Shown: positions 7,056 to 16,536, counted from the stretch's first letter. The stretch: 64,000 nucleotides of DNA from Sulfuriferula sp047300855 (GCF_047300855.1 NZ_CP170197.1:2480001-2544000); one strand, 5' to 3'. The notes: a model not told the origin generated them from the letters alone. A program made the numbers and translations.

Positions 7056-8635
7056 TTCTTGCGCCACCAGCGCGGTATGCCGGTCAGCACCAGCAGTATC
7101 GCCGCCACCGCGAACAGATCGTTCATCCATTTCCACTGGACATGGATCAGAAGACCACTATGCAGTCCATCAAACACGTCGAACCAGGTGGCTTGCGTTA
7201 CCTCCGGCAAGGCCGTTGACACGTCGGATGAGGGACGATCGGTAATTTTGAATCCGTGAACGCTTTTCCATGCCCAGCCGCCGCCGGGGAGTGCCGTCAC
7301 ATCGGAGGGCATCATGCCGGCACTCCGCACGACCCGCCACGCACCACCGTCGGTTTTGACAAAATTCGGGCTGCCCATGCCGCCGATGAACAGGGCACCG
7401 CCCACCCGCCGCATCGTCCAGATGAAACCTGACGCCGCTTCGTCGCGCGCCCACGTGTGACCGCTATCAGTCGAGGTGAACAGACCGGCACGGGTACCTA
7501 TGCTCAAAGTATTTGCCGCACCTGGATAACCAGCGATAGCATAGATTTGATCCTGCCAGTTTCCCATTTTATACACCGGCGGTAGCCAGGCGCGGGTGAG
7601 CGAAATGGAGTGCATCCAGCGGTTGAGAGCCGTACCGTGGTCGAGCAGGATTCCGGTTAAGCACAGATAGACAATGGGCACCAGCGTCACGATACCGGCT
7701 AGCGGCCCATGCAGCCGGAACAGCCAGCGGATGGTACGGCCCTTGGTGCGGGCCGACACTTCTTGTCCCGCCCGGCGCCGACGTTTCCAGTGCTTGGGCA
7801 GCGCCCAGTAAAGAAACCCGGTCAACGGCAACAGCACCAGGGCGAACGCGGCGATGTCATTGAGCAACAGCGAAGCGCCGCCGGAAAAGATGCCGCGGCC
7901 AAAATGCACATCATGTACCAGCCGGGAAAGATCGACCCATGCCGGCAACAGGTGCGGATCAAGCGGTTGCAAATCTAACCACTCCACCAGTCGGGGTTGC
8001 GCGGTGTCGAGACGAAACACGCGGCTGCGCTCAACCACACCCAGCAGGGCCCCGCCCCGATCTCCGGCCGTAAGCGCGGTTACCAGCTGCCCCGACAGCG
8101 CGATGCGCGCGAAGCTGTGTCCGCCATCGGCAGAGCGCCAAACGCCGTCGTCCGTCGCCAGCCACAACCGTTGCCACCCCCTTACAGGATCGGGCTCGAT
8201 GGCAAGAATTTGCGGTTGTCCGGCACGTTTTTCGAAACCCGGGCGCGACCAGTGGCGCCCGTTATCCACGCTCAGCCAAAGACCGCGTCGTCCGCCTGCA
8301 AGCCGGTCGGTAGGTTTTTGCGGATTTATCTGGTAAAGCCCGACTGCCCCATGAACACTTTTGGCGGCGACGGCGTGCGGCAGCCAGGCGGCGGGAAACG
8401 CGGGTTGCCACAGCCAGCGCCAGTCACGATGGTCGATGGCGAAGCCGGTCGTCCCCAGCACCGCCAGCCAGAGGGCGGCGAGCAGGCCCGTCCACTTATG
8501 GATGCGGTGCAACGTCCAGATGCGGGCAGATTTCGTCGCCGTCGACCGGCCTTGCCGGATAGCGTCCGGCAGCGGGCAACCGTCGATAAGAATTGCCTGC
8601 TGGTGATCCCCGCCGCTATGAGAAAATACGTTCAT
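7046..8635 (-). CDS. PepSY-type inner-membrane protein with Asp-box (BNR) repeats
   Basis: About 529 aa from the ATG at 8635; the start is uncertain because no strong ribosome site is visible. Four membrane helices are expected (~47-66, 255-278, 312-332 and ~505-522), as in PepSY-associated TM proteins that accompany TonB receptors and may reduce or release siderophore-bound metal. In the large periplasmic parts there are Asp-box motifs S-x-D-x-G-x-x-W: SVDNGRHW at 122-129, a variant SADGGHSF at 168-175 and STDSGHTW at 388-395, suggesting small beta-propeller-like elements. Position between the receptor and tonB supports a role in metal or cofactor uptake; the substrate is unknown. Confidence 0.75.
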   Translation of the reverse strand: MNVFSHSGGDHQQAILIDGCPLPDAIRQGRSTATKSARIWTLHRIHKWTGLLAALWLAVLGTTGFAIDHRDWRWLWQPAFPAAWLPHAVAAKSVHGAVGLYQINPQKPTDRLAGGRRGLWLSVDNGRHWSRPGFEKRAGQPQILAIEPDPVRGWQRLWLATDDGVWRSADGGHSFARIALSGQLVTALTAGDRGGALLGVVERSRVFRLDTAQPRLVEWLDLQPLDPHLLPAWVDLSRLVHDVHFGRGIFSGGASLLLNDIAAFALVLLPLTGFLYWALPKHWKRRRRAGQEVSARTKGRTIRWLFRLHGPLAGIVTLVPIVYLCLTGILLDHGTALNRWMHSISLTRAWLPPVYKMGNWQDQIYAIAGYPGAANTLSIGTRAGLFTSTDSGHTWARDEAASGFIWTMRRVGGALFIGGMGSPNFVKTDGGAWRVVRSAGMMPSDVTALPGGGWAWKSVHGFKITDRPSSDVSTALPEVTQATWFDVFDGLHSGLLIHVQWKWMNDLFAVAAILLVLTGIPRWWRKKWM

Positions 8636-8735
8636 CAATATTTTTATTTCACTAAGCATCAATAAAATTATCGGCCCGACTGGGTGCGCGGGGCTTGACC
8701 GGAGGACGGGATCAACCATCCCCCCGCCACCTCGT

Positions 8736-11021
8736 TCAATAATCGATTTTTACCGCGACGTAAAAAGTGCGTTGCGGGTACGGATGGTAAGCGTAATAAC
8801 GGTAGTTATTCAGGTTATCCACCCCGACCGAAGCAGTGACGAGCTTTGCGAACACGTAGTTCACCTTGGTGTCCACCACGAAGAAGCGGCTGGTCCCGCC
8901 GTAGGTGTCCGGGTTGCTGTCGATGTTGTCCAGGGTGTTGTATTGCCGGCCGCTGTAGCGCGCGGCCAGGGTGTAGGTCAGACGATCGCCCTGGTGGTAA
9001 GTCGCCACGGCGGTGGCGCGCCAGTTTGGCACGCGCGGCTGCTGCTTGCCGACGCTGGCGGGGAACTTGTCGTTCTTCAGGATGACCGAATCCACATAGG
9101 TCAAACTGCCGGATAAATCGAGCCCCCGCACTGCAATGTCCTTGCCCTGGTAGGCAAGTTCGATCCCCCGGGTGCGAATCTTGTCAATGTTCTGGATGCT
9201 GGTCACGGTGGGGAATACCGTGACGTTGGTTTGGCTATAGAGCGCGTCGGCGACATCTTCCTGGAACAGGGACAGACGCAGCAGGCCATTCTGGAGGTTG
9301 CGTTCGACGGTAAATTCGCTGGACCATGCCTTCTCCGGCTTGAGATTGGGATCATTGTTGACGATGGCGCCACTGTTGATGGTGCCCTGGAACAGTTCGC
9401 TAACCGTCGGCATGCGGTAGGCGCGGCCATGCGAAGCGCGCAGCAGCCAGTCAGGGGCTGCCTGAAAAGCGAGCGATGCCTTGGGCGAGGAGAAACCCTC
9501 GCTACGTGCGGAATACCCGAGCGTCGTGGCGGCGTTGGAAAGCGAGCCGTCGAAAGCGTGCCAATATTCGTAGCGTTCGCCCAGCGTAAGTTTCCAGGCG
9601 GGCGCGAAGCGCCATGCATCCTGCACAAACAATGCCTGCGTCTCGGTATCTCCGGCGAACGCGGAGACGCGCGCGGCAGTGGCGCCGGACAGCCAGTTGA
9701 CAGTGCTGAAAACGCGACTGTCAAGGATGTAGTGGTCATAGTGGTAACCGAACTCGACCTGGTGCGTGCCTTTGTCCAATCCGGGCCGCCAGTCAGCCTT
9801 GAGATCGAGGGTGCGCCAACCGGTGCCGTCGCCAAGGGCGATCTGCCCAGCGCCGCCGCTTTGCGCCGCTGGCAGCGCGCTCGCTGGTGAGCGTTGCTCA
9901 TCCTTGCCGAAGTTGTACCAGCTAGTAACAGCTTGCCAATCCCACGCCCCGCCAGTGTCGCTCTTCAGTGATAAGCCGTGCATCCAGTGCTCTTCCTTGC
10001 GCTTGCCCGGCTGGAAGGTGTTTGCCGCCAGCGAATAGCGATAGCCGTCGATATTGACGTTGCCGCTATAGACGGGATGGCCGTTGGGATCGCGCAGGTA
10101 GCTTTGCACGGAAACGTCGGAGTCGTCCTGCCAGTAGCCTAGGCTATAGGCAGCGCTCAGCGTCGGTGTCAAGTCATAGGCCAGCTTGAGATTGAAGTTG
10201 TCCTGCACGGTATGATCGATGCTCGTCGCCCCCAGCACCACGCGTGGCTTGCCGTTGGCGTCGTTGTCGCGGTAAGCGCCGGTGACAACCGTATCGCCAG
10301 CGCCAGCGGTGCTGGCACTGGCGCCGAGTGTGGCGAACGTCATCGGTTGACCATGGCTGTCCAGATGATTGGCGCCGATGAACCAGCTCAGGTCGCCGTG
10401 GCGGTTGCCGAGCAAGGCATTGAACTGGGAACCGTTGTAATCGCTGTCCGTGCCGTAGAGTTTGAAGTTTTGCGAAAAACTTTGCACTTTGGCGTGGGCT
10501 TCGAATTTCTCCGGCATACGGGTGGTGATAAGAACCGTGGTTCCCATCGAGTTGCCCGGATAGGCCGCCGAGAAGGGGCCATAGATGACGTCGATACGCT
10601 TGATTTCCTCGGGAGGCACCATGCTCCAGCGCGGTGGGAAATTGTAGCTGTTGCCGAGCAGGTTGGACAATAGCAGTCCGTCGGCGTAGACCAGTGAGCG
10701 GGCGCTGCTGAGCGAACCGGAAGTGCGCGTGACGATAATGCTGTTGCGATCGCCGATGTAACGTTTACGGATTTGCACGCTGGGCAGGTATTTCACTGCG
10801 TCCTCGCTGTTGACGACGTTGACGGTTTCCCCAATCTCTTTTGCCGTCACACCCTCATGCACGGCCGGCAAGTTGGGGTCAACGGCCGGCAACTCGCCGC
10901 GCACCACGACCTCGGGCAGTTGCGTGTCCGGATTGGCTTCCCCGGCATATGCTGCCGTCCAGTTTGCAGCAGTTGCCAGAGCGGCGCAGAACAGCCACCG
11001 CCACGCGTTCATTTTTCGCAT
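8736..11021 (-). CDS. TonB-dependent outer-membrane receptor
   Basis: 761 aa from the ATG at 11021, chosen because GGGGAG lies seven bases upstream and a signal peptide (MRKMNAWRWLFCAALATAA) follows; upstream in-frame starts lack these. The plug domain runs ~35-160 (PEVVVRGELP as TonB-box region, VYADGLLLSN, EIKRIDVIYGPFSAAYPGNS), then a beta-barrel ends in the aromatic TFYVAVKIDY. It imports a large substrate across the outer membrane using the TonB/ExbBD encoded just downstream. The ligand cannot be told; siderophore, haem or copper chelate are all possible. An FNR box sits in the divergent region to the cytochrome gene. Confidence 0.88.
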   Translation of the reverse strand: MRKMNAWRWLFCAALATAANWTAAYAGEANPDTQLPEVVVRGELPAVDPNLPAVHEGVTAKEIGETVNVVNSEDAVKYLPSVQIRKRYIGDRNSIIVTRTSGSLSSARSLVYADGLLLSNLLGNSYNFPPRWSMVPPEEIKRIDVIYGPFSAAYPGNSMGTTVLITTRMPEKFEAHAKVQSFSQNFKLYGTDSDYNGSQFNALLGNRHGDLSWFIGANHLDSHGQPMTFATLGASASTAGAGDTVVTGAYRDNDANGKPRVVLGATSIDHTVQDNFNLKLAYDLTPTLSAAYSLGYWQDDSDVSVQSYLRDPNGHPVYSGNVNIDGYRYSLAANTFQPGKRKEEHWMHGLSLKSDTGGAWDWQAVTSWYNFGKDEQRSPASALPAAQSGGAGQIALGDGTGWRTLDLKADWRPGLDKGTHQVEFGYHYDHYILDSRVFSTVNWLSGATAARVSAFAGDTETQALFVQDAWRFAPAWKLTLGERYEYWHAFDGSLSNAATTLGYSARSEGFSSPKASLAFQAAPDWLLRASHGRAYRMPTVSELFQGTINSGAIVNNDPNLKPEKAWSSEFTVERNLQNGLLRLSLFQEDVADALYSQTNVTVFPTVTSIQNIDKIRTRGIELAYQGKDIAVRGLDLSGSLTYVDSVILKNDKFPASVGKQQPRVPNWRATAVATYHQGDRLTYTLAARYSGRQYNTLDNIDSNPDTYGGTSRFFVVDTKVNYVFAKLVTASVGVDNLNNYRYYAYHPYPQRTFYVAVKIDY

Positions 11022-11374
11022 GCCGATCTCCCCACTTCGGATTGTTTGCGCTAGCTTAAGAGGCTGCGCCACAACCTGTAAATGCGTCATAGTGACGCGC
11101 GGCAATTCGCCGCATTACTTCACTTCCGCCACATCTCCCTGCACCCTTGCGCGGTCACTTGTGTGCGCGAAATTCCTGATTTTGACTGGCGGCGACACGT
11201 GGATTAATTGTGTCACGTTAAAAGTTTGGAAACCTTGATGCAGATCAAGGACAGACGCGGGCTGGTTCTATAACCTGCATACAACAGGCGGGTTGCCATT
11301 ACCCTTGTTGCAAGGGACTGGCTCCTGTCGGCTTGTTCTACCTTACCGATGTCATTTTCATTATGGAGATTGTT
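11022..11374. promoter_or_regulatory. Divergent promoter region between the TonB receptor and cytochrome c genes
   Basis: 353 bases without a convincing gene, serving both the minus-strand receptor operon and the plus-strand cytochrome. It holds the FNR box at 11235-11248 described separately. No other repeat or hairpin was evident. Confidence 0.7.
11235..11248. promoter_or_regulatory. Perfect FNR box
   Basis: TTGATGCAGATCAA matches the consensus TTGATNNNNATCAA at all fixed positions. It is 127 bases upstream of the cytochrome c start and ~190 upstream of the receptor start. An FNR protein with all four cluster cysteines is encoded at 19474-20220, so oxygen-dependent control of one or both genes is likely. 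Confidence 0.8.
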
Positions 11375-11719
11375 ATGAATGCAAAATACCTGTTCGTCGC
11401 TGCGATTGCCTTATTACCGTTATCCGGCATTGCGCAGGCGGCAGGAGATCCAAAGGTAAAAAGCATGATGGCACATAGCGATTGCTTTACCTGCCATTCG
11501 GTAGATCATCAGGTGATCGGCCCGGCATACAAGGATGTCGCCAAACGCTATCACGGCACCAAGGCATCTCCCGCCATCATCGCCACGCTCGCCGGGAAAA
11601 TCATCAAGGGCGGGAACGGAAACTGGAACAAGGAAACGGGTGGCGCACCAATGACCGCTCACCCTAAGATGTCAAAAGCCGAGGCTGAGGATATGGCCAA
11701 ATGGATTCTTGCCCAATAA
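11375..11719 (+). CDS. Periplasmic monohaem class I cytochrome c (c551/c552 type)
   Basis: 114 aa from the ATG at 11375 (GGAG seven bases upstream). A signal peptide of ~23 residues ends in AQAA, then the haem site CFTCH at residues 37-41 and a candidate Met ligand in GGAPMTAHPKM. Small cytochromes of this type shuttle electrons between bc1 complex and terminal reductases or oxidases, including nitrite and nitrous oxide reductases. The perfect FNR box upstream fits an anaerobic respiration role. It stands alone, with the converging chemoreceptor gene after it. Confidence 0.9.
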   Translation: MNAKYLFVAAIALLPLSGIAQAAGDPKVKSMMAHSDCFTCHSVDHQVIGPAYKDVAKRYHGTKASPAIIATLAGKIIKGGNGNWNKETGGAPMTAHPKMSKAEAEDMAKWILAQ

Positions 11720-11880
11720 AAGCCAGGCGTGGGCCGGAGATACGGGGGTAAATGGCTTGATGCAAGGATCAATGTTGTTCGACCACGTGGTCCGCTCTTG
11801 ACGCAAGCTGCCCTCTCTTCCCGTTTCAGCGTGGCAACTAAAGTGGACTCCTCGGTCAAGACTATATTGTGGAGTCGAGT

Positions 11881-13173
11881 TTAAGGGTGCAACCGATCAC
11901 ACGCAGTGGAACGGTGCAGCCTTGGGTTTGTTTCTGTTTCTGGGCGCGCTTTTGTGATGTGGGAGATGCTTGCCAGCCGAGGCATCATCGTTACCTGGTC
12001 GCGCAGAACCGGGATGTCCATTCGCTTGCTGCATGTTGCCTGACTTTCCTCACCCAGCTTGAACACGCGCACCGCTTGGGCAAGTTTGTCTGCCTGATCC
12101 CGCAGACTCTCAGCTGCGGCCGCGGCTTGTTCCACCAGTGCGGCGTTCTGCTGCGTGGCCTCGTCCATCTGCCCCACCGCCTGGTTGACCTGCTCGATGC
12201 CAACGCTCTGTTGCTGGCTCGCGGTAGCGATGCCACTGATGATGTCAACAACCAATTCCACTGAAGTCACGATGTCATCCATCGCCTCGCCTGCCTCATC
12301 CACCAGTTTGCTGCCAGCGTCTACCTTTTCCACCGAGTCACCGATCAGGATCTTGATTTCCTTGGCGGCTCCGGCGCTGCGCTGCGCCAGGTTCCTGACT
12401 TCGGCCGCTACCACGGCAAAGCCGCGGCCCTGTTCGCCGGCACGCGCGGCTTCCACCGCCGCATTCAGTGCCAGGATATTGGTCTGGAAGGCGATGCCGT
12501 CAATCACACCGATGATGTCGGATATTTTGCGCGAGCTGGTCTTGATGGACGCCATGGTGTCGACCACTTGCCCGACGAGTCGACCGCCATTGACCGCAAT
12601 CTCGGCTGTCGAGCCCACCAGCTGGTTTGCATGGCGTGCGTGTTCGGCATTCTGCTTCACGGTGCTGGTGAGTTCTTCCATCGAGCTGGCGGTCTCTTCC
12701 AGATTCGATGCCTGTGATTCGGTGCGGCTGGACAGGTCGGCGTTTCCCGAGGCAATCTCGCTCGCTGCCGCCCTGATGCTATTCACGCTTGAGCCGACAT
12801 CAGACATTACCGACACCAAATTGGCATTCATCTGATTGAGCGCGCGCATCAGTTGTCCCGTCTCGTCTGAAGGAGTCATCTCGAATCGGGCCGACAAGTC
12901 GCCCCCCGCGATTGCGCGCGCAACCTCAACCGCCTTGTCGAGCGGTTTCAGGATCGTGCGCGAGATGAAAAAACCAAAAAGCACCGACAAAATGGCTCCG
13001 ATGCCGCATGCGACAAGGATCAGCGTCGGAATCCAGCTCTGGCTACCGGATGCCCTGACCAAAGCGCTCGTTTCCCACCAACCCATCGCACCCAAGGCGA
13101 GCATCAGCACGGCTCCGATGCCGGTAGTCAGAGCAATTCGGAGGTTGATTGGGATGTTCCTGATGGATATCAT
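11881..13173 (-). CDS. Methyl-accepting chemotaxis protein with very short periplasmic loop
   Basis: 430 aa with GGGAGC upstream of the ATG. Membrane helices span roughly residues 12-32 and 45-70, separated by only about a dozen residues (ALVRASGSQSWIP), so almost no ligand-binding domain exists. A HAMP domain follows (~72-125), then the cytoplasmic signalling domain with the hairpin tip IDGIAFQTNILALNAAVEAA. The C-terminus lacks a CheR-tethering pentapeptide. The receptor may sense through the membrane, the HAMP domain or a partner protein, for example redox or energy state as in Aer-like systems. No che genes adjoin it. Confidence 0.9.
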   Translation of the reverse strand: MISIRNIPINLRIALTTGIGAVLMLALGAMGWWETSALVRASGSQSWIPTLILVACGIGAILSVLFGFFISRTILKPLDKAVEVARAIAGGDLSARFEMTPSDETGQLMRALNQMNANLVSVMSDVGSSVNSIRAAASEIASGNADLSSRTESQASNLEETASSMEELTSTVKQNAEHARHANQLVGSTAEIAVNGGRLVGQVVDTMASIKTSSRKISDIIGVIDGIAFQTNILALNAAVEAARAGEQGRGFAVVAAEVRNLAQRSAGAAKEIKILIGDSVEKVDAGSKLVDEAGEAMDDIVTSVELVVDIISGIATASQQQSVGIEQVNQAVGQMDEATQQNAALVEQAAAAAESLRDQADKLAQAVRVFKLGEESQATCSKRMDIPVLRDQVTMMPRLASISHITKARPETETNPRLHRSTACDRLHP

Positions 13174-13794
13174 TTTAATTTGCTCCCACTCTCATATTCA
13201 TGATGTTGCTTCCCTTGCACGAGCAAGGTATTGCTGTGGATTTGATAATCCTGAATCGGCTTTCCGTCTGATCTATTCATTTTTCTAAAATATCTAAAAA
13301 CAATAGAATAATATTCTGATAGTCTTATCGACAAATAACGCGAAGACTTTAACAATGCCGGTGCTTCTGCCAATGCTTGGATATTGCCCATGAGCATGGC
13401 GTTCTCCGTCGCCAATTGCTTACCCAAACATCCAACGTCTTCCACCTTGCAGGCAAAAGAGGTCATGGATTGTTACCTTTTTTGGCTTCGCAACAGTTTT
13501 GGAACAATTTCTGTTTGACTCTCGACAAGGAGCGTATGAGCACTTACCCCATATCTCCGGCATGAACAACTCACCATCATCCGAAAGCCTTTACAATTAC
13601 CCGCCCGATTGCCGTTGCAATACTGCCGGATTAAAACTTCAAACTTCACCTAGCCGAAACAATAACCACTTCAGCGCGGCGGAATATCAAGCATTAACGG
13701 GTCTCCTGGCGGGAAGTTCCTGGCCACAATTCAACGCTGATATATCGCCAAATTTGCACGCTGCCTGACACTTTTTGAGGCTGCGCCCGCTGCA
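13174..13794. other. AT-rich intergenic stretch with only weak small ORFs
   Basis: 621 bases between the chemoreceptor and the RidA-like gene. A 98-codon minus-strand ORF (13170-13466) ends in an ATGA overlap with the chemoreceptor start, and a 68-codon plus-strand ORF starts at 13562. Neither has a recognisable domain or convincing composition. The former could be a real small co-transcribed gene, but I would not call it without homologues. Confidence 0.5.
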
Positions 13795-15069
13795 TCAGAA
13801 GGAGGGAAGTGTGGGCTCATCATTAGTCATGACCCCGATGCCTTCAACTTCGACCAGCCATTCCGGCCGGCAGACGGAACCCTGGACGATGAGGATGGGC
13901 AGATCAGGGAAACGATGCTCAAGATACCTGTCAACGCACGCGAAATCCGTCGGATCCCGCAGGTACACGAGCAAGTACATCATGTCGGCCAGACTGGCTG
14001 AGCCTGAACTCAAGAGAGCGTCAACATTGCTGAGCGCCAAGTCGAGTTGACGGAGAACGTTACCAGGATGCACGACCCGCCCAACGCGATCGATGCTCGC
14101 TGTTCCCGAGATGAAAAAATGTGACCGGTCGGCGTAGGCGATACGCGTGCCCCGCTCGAAAGTGACGTTGTAGTCCTTGGTCGCGCACAGATGGTCGAAG
14201 TCATTGAGATACGACATCTGTTCCGGCGCCAGGCCGAGGATGGAATAGGCGTCCATCGCAACAAGATCGGATCGGTGCGCACAGGCGCCTTCAATGCCGG
14301 TGCTTGCAATATAATGCGTGTCGTTGGTCAGCCCCTGCTGCGAGAACAGTTCGCTCCGGCTGTCCACCATTCCCTGATAGAACACATCGACGTCCTTGAG
14401 GTAAATCCATGTCCTGATGCAGTGGTCGCGAAGCGTGCTACCCTGACTTGACAGGGTGTCGATCAGATCGTTGAAGACTTTGCGCGTCTGCACTTCCACT
14501 GTCGAGGCCGAGGCGTCGCAGGCACCGGCGCAGAGCCGGGTGCTCCAGAGATGGCGCAAACCGTTCTTCTCGACAACCAGATGCTTCGGCGTAAGACGAT
14601 GTTTTGTGAAGTGGCCCTGGCTTTCGACGTGGTACGCCAGTAGCGCAATCTTGGCGCCGGACAATGGTGCCTGCTGCACAATCGAGACGGCTACCGGACT
14701 ATCGAGCGGTTCGCAAACCAAATCGCTATCGCGGACCAATGCGGCCTGATTCAGCACATCGCTGAGGAAAATCCGCCGGAATATCGCAGTATCGGGCGCC
14801 AGGCCAAGCGCTCTTCTCGCTTCTGCGTAGCGCTCCTGGACAAGTTCGATCTGCTCGCCAAGACAGAAACCATTAGGAACTTCCACGGAGATGAAATGCT
14901 CCGCCCCGCCACTCGTCCCATAGAAGCTCCTGGCGATCACACCGTCAATGCGGCATGGCATGGCGACTTCCTGATTGAATGGCGGCGCTGTTTTTGGCGA
15001 CTGCTGTATAGAGAACCCGTTCCAGTAATCGCCAATCATCCCGGCGCAAAGCTCGCCCTGATTTTTCAT
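13795..15069 (-). CDS. Two-domain protein with C-terminal RidA/YjgF fold, chorismatase-like (FkbO/XanB2 type)
   Basis: 424 aa; its ATG overlaps the stop of the upstream oxygenase (ATGA). The last ~130 residues are clearly RidA/YjgF-like: FISGTASIDRVGRVVHPGNV, a LDLALSNVDALL helix and the terminal CRPEWLVEVEGIGV. The N-terminal ~280 residues carry a second related fold (RIFLSDVLNQ, LAYHVESQGHF, LWSTRLCAGACDAS). This two-domain layout is that of chorismatases such as FkbO, Hyg5 and XanB2, which split chorismate to hydroxybenzoates or dihydrodiols; that link is from family knowledge and needs a profile search. With two 2OG-Fe(II) oxygenases in the same operon it may belong to a small biosynthetic pathway. 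Confidence 0.65.
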   Translation of the reverse strand: MKNQGELCAGMIGDYWNGFSIQQSPKTAPPFNQEVAMPCRIDGVIARSFYGTSGGAEHFISVEVPNGFCLGEQIELVQERYAEARRALGLAPDTAIFRRIFLSDVLNQAALVRDSDLVCEPLDSPVAVSIVQQAPLSGAKIALLAYHVESQGHFTKHRLTPKHLVVEKNGLRHLWSTRLCAGACDASASTVEVQTRKVFNDLIDTLSSQGSTLRDHCIRTWIYLKDVDVFYQGMVDSRSELFSQQGLTNDTHYIASTGIEGACAHRSDLVAMDAYSILGLAPEQMSYLNDFDHLCATKDYNVTFERGTRIAYADRSHFFISGTASIDRVGRVVHPGNVLRQLDLALSNVDALLSSGSASLADMMYLLVYLRDPTDFACVDRYLEHRFPDLPILIVQGSVCRPEWLVEVEGIGVMTNDEPTLPSF

Positions 15070-15746
15070 GTCGCCACGCTAATCGGCTGGTCTGGAAACG
15101 AAAGCTGATTACGGTCACGCCAATTCGGGCGGACATAATTGATCTCGAGCAAGCGTCGCACGCCGATGATCGGGCGCGGGTCGAAGCCGTGCCAGGTATC
15201 GGCCCCGGGAACGAAGATCACTGCCGAATTGAACTCGGCCGAACTCCGACCGACCCAGCGGCGCTCCGCATCGTAGATATCGGTGCCCCAATTTTTGGCC
15301 TCGGGACCCGTGCACAGATAAATGACCATGGAGAACAACTTTTCGGGAATATCATGATGCGGTTCGAGCCAGGCGCCATCGGTATCCTGGATATATTCCA
15401 TGCGTAGATAGCTGCCAGAGACATCAATCTCGCAGGTCTCCCCGAACTGGCGGGCAATCTCCGGGCGTTGCAGCGCATCGGCGAACACTGCGCAGGTAGG
15501 AAAGCTTGCGCGTAACGCTGGTGTGAAGAAGGCCCGCTTACTATTGTCGATGTCGCGCACACCCAGGCTATCACCGATCACCGGAGGCGCGATCGGCAGG
15601 ATCAGGACGGCTGTGGCAAGGCTTTCCGGCAATACGTCGTCAAGCAGCCAATGGCGGTAAGGCGTCTCGTCGCGACGTGCGGCACGCAATGCACGGCCGA
15701 AATGACTGGCGACCGCGGCCGCATCGGGCACGTGAGGAAAGCTCAT
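15066..15746 (-). CDS. 2OG-Fe(II) oxygenase family protein
   Basis: 226 aa from the ATG at 15746, supported by AAGGAG upstream. The iron-binding motif H-x-D is visible in LEPHHDIPEKLFS and the distal His in ADTWHGFDP, followed by an Arg-rich stretch (GVRRLLEINYV) where the 2-oxoglutarate-binding Arg is expected. Such enzymes hydroxylate or desaturate small molecules or protein side chains in the cytoplasm. It sits between a second oxygenase of similar size and the RidA/chorismatase-like gene and overlaps the latter, so the three are probably one operon. Substrate unknown. Confidence 0.78.
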   Translation of the reverse strand: MSFPHVPDAAAVASHFGRALRAARRDETPYRHWLLDDVLPESLATAVLILPIAPPVIGDSLGVRDIDNSKRAFFTPALRASFPTCAVFADALQRPEIARQFGETCEIDVSGSYLRMEYIQDTDGAWLEPHHDIPEKLFSMVIYLCTGPEAKNWGTDIYDAERRWVGRSSAEFNSAVIFVPGADTWHGFDPRPIIGVRRLLEINYVRPNWRDRNQLSFPDQPISVAT

Positions 15747-15784
15747 GGTTGCGCTCCTTTGCCCAGGAAATAGCGGTTCGCCAC

Positions 15785-16474
15785 TTAACGCGGCGCCCAT
15801 TCGATAAGCTTGCGCAATAGGGGCACCGATTTGGCGAAAGCGCTTACGCCGTGGCGAAAATACTCGCGCCTGACGTACGATTCCGAATCGACGTAGCATA
15901 GCTGGAGACTCATGCGTTGCCCTTTCTGGGGAAGGAAACCGTGCCAGGAATGATCGCAGACGCGGAACATCATCATCCGCCCGAACTCCGGCGCAAACTC
16001 GAATGCATAGTCTTCACGGTCTGCGCTACGCAAGACCCTGAGCCGGCCGCGTTCGTAGGGCCACTCGTGGCTGAAGCCCAGGAGCACGGTGATGATCTTG
16101 TGTTTCGAATCGGGATGGGCGTAGCCTTCGTTGTAGTGCCCCGTCGTATTGCCCATCATGAGGATTACAGGCGGATTGTGACTAAGGTCGGTATCGAATT
16201 TCTGCTCGACGAGGTGCCGGAAGCGCGGGCTGAGAAGGTCTTGAATGACAGCCCCGAACCTGGGTCCATAGTGCAGGTTCGGTAAACCATAGCTCCCACG
16301 ATCAGGAATGCGCGGCGCATCGGCCAGCACTTCATCCTTGAAACGGGGGTTGATTGCGCTCTCGGCAAAGGCAAAGTCATAGGGGTCATGACGCAACTCA
16401 GCGGCCATGATGGCCGCCTCATCAAGCAGCGAAAACGCGGCGTCACCTTGTTTCATTCTGGCGCTGTTCGACAT
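15785..16474 (-). CDS. 2OG-Fe(II) oxygenase family protein
   Basis: 229 aa from the ATG at 16474; an ATG at 16492 is an alternative. Candidate iron ligands are in GYAHPDSKHKIITVLLGFSHEW (H-x-D) and CDHSWHGFLP, with Arg in KGQRMSLQL as the co-substrate anchor, matching prolyl-hydroxylase-like 2OG oxygenases. It is the first gene of the three-gene run and lies 62 bases downstream of a perfect 10-bp inverted repeat that includes an FNR-box-like sequence. The two oxygenases are not close copies of one another by eye, but share the WHGF context, so they may act in sequence. Confidence 0.75.
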   Translation of the reverse strand: MSNSARMKQGDAAFSLLDEAAIMAAELRHDPYDFAFAESAINPRFKDEVLADAPRIPDRGSYGLPNLHYGPRFGAVIQDLLSPRFRHLVEQKFDTDLSHNPPVILMMGNTTGHYNEGYAHPDSKHKIITVLLGFSHEWPYERGRLRVLRSADREDYAFEFAPEFGRMMMFRVCDHSWHGFLPQKGQRMSLQLCYVDSESYVRREYFRHGVSAFAKSVPLLRKLIEWAPR

Positions 16475-16536
16475 GTTCACACTCTTTTCCATCAAGACCA
16501 CTAATGAGTGGCTAAATATAGGCTATGGCACGAACC

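Noticed and set aside
11757..11772. TTGAT-N6-ATCAA sequence between the cytochrome and chemoreceptor genes
   Set aside because: The spacer is six rather than four bases and the site lies between converging gene ends, so it is not a credible FNR box.
13170..13466. 98-codon minus-strand ORF overlapping the chemoreceptor start
   Set aside because: The ATGA overlap is suggestive, but the protein has no recognisable pattern and the surrounding DNA is AT-rich; not enough to call a gene.
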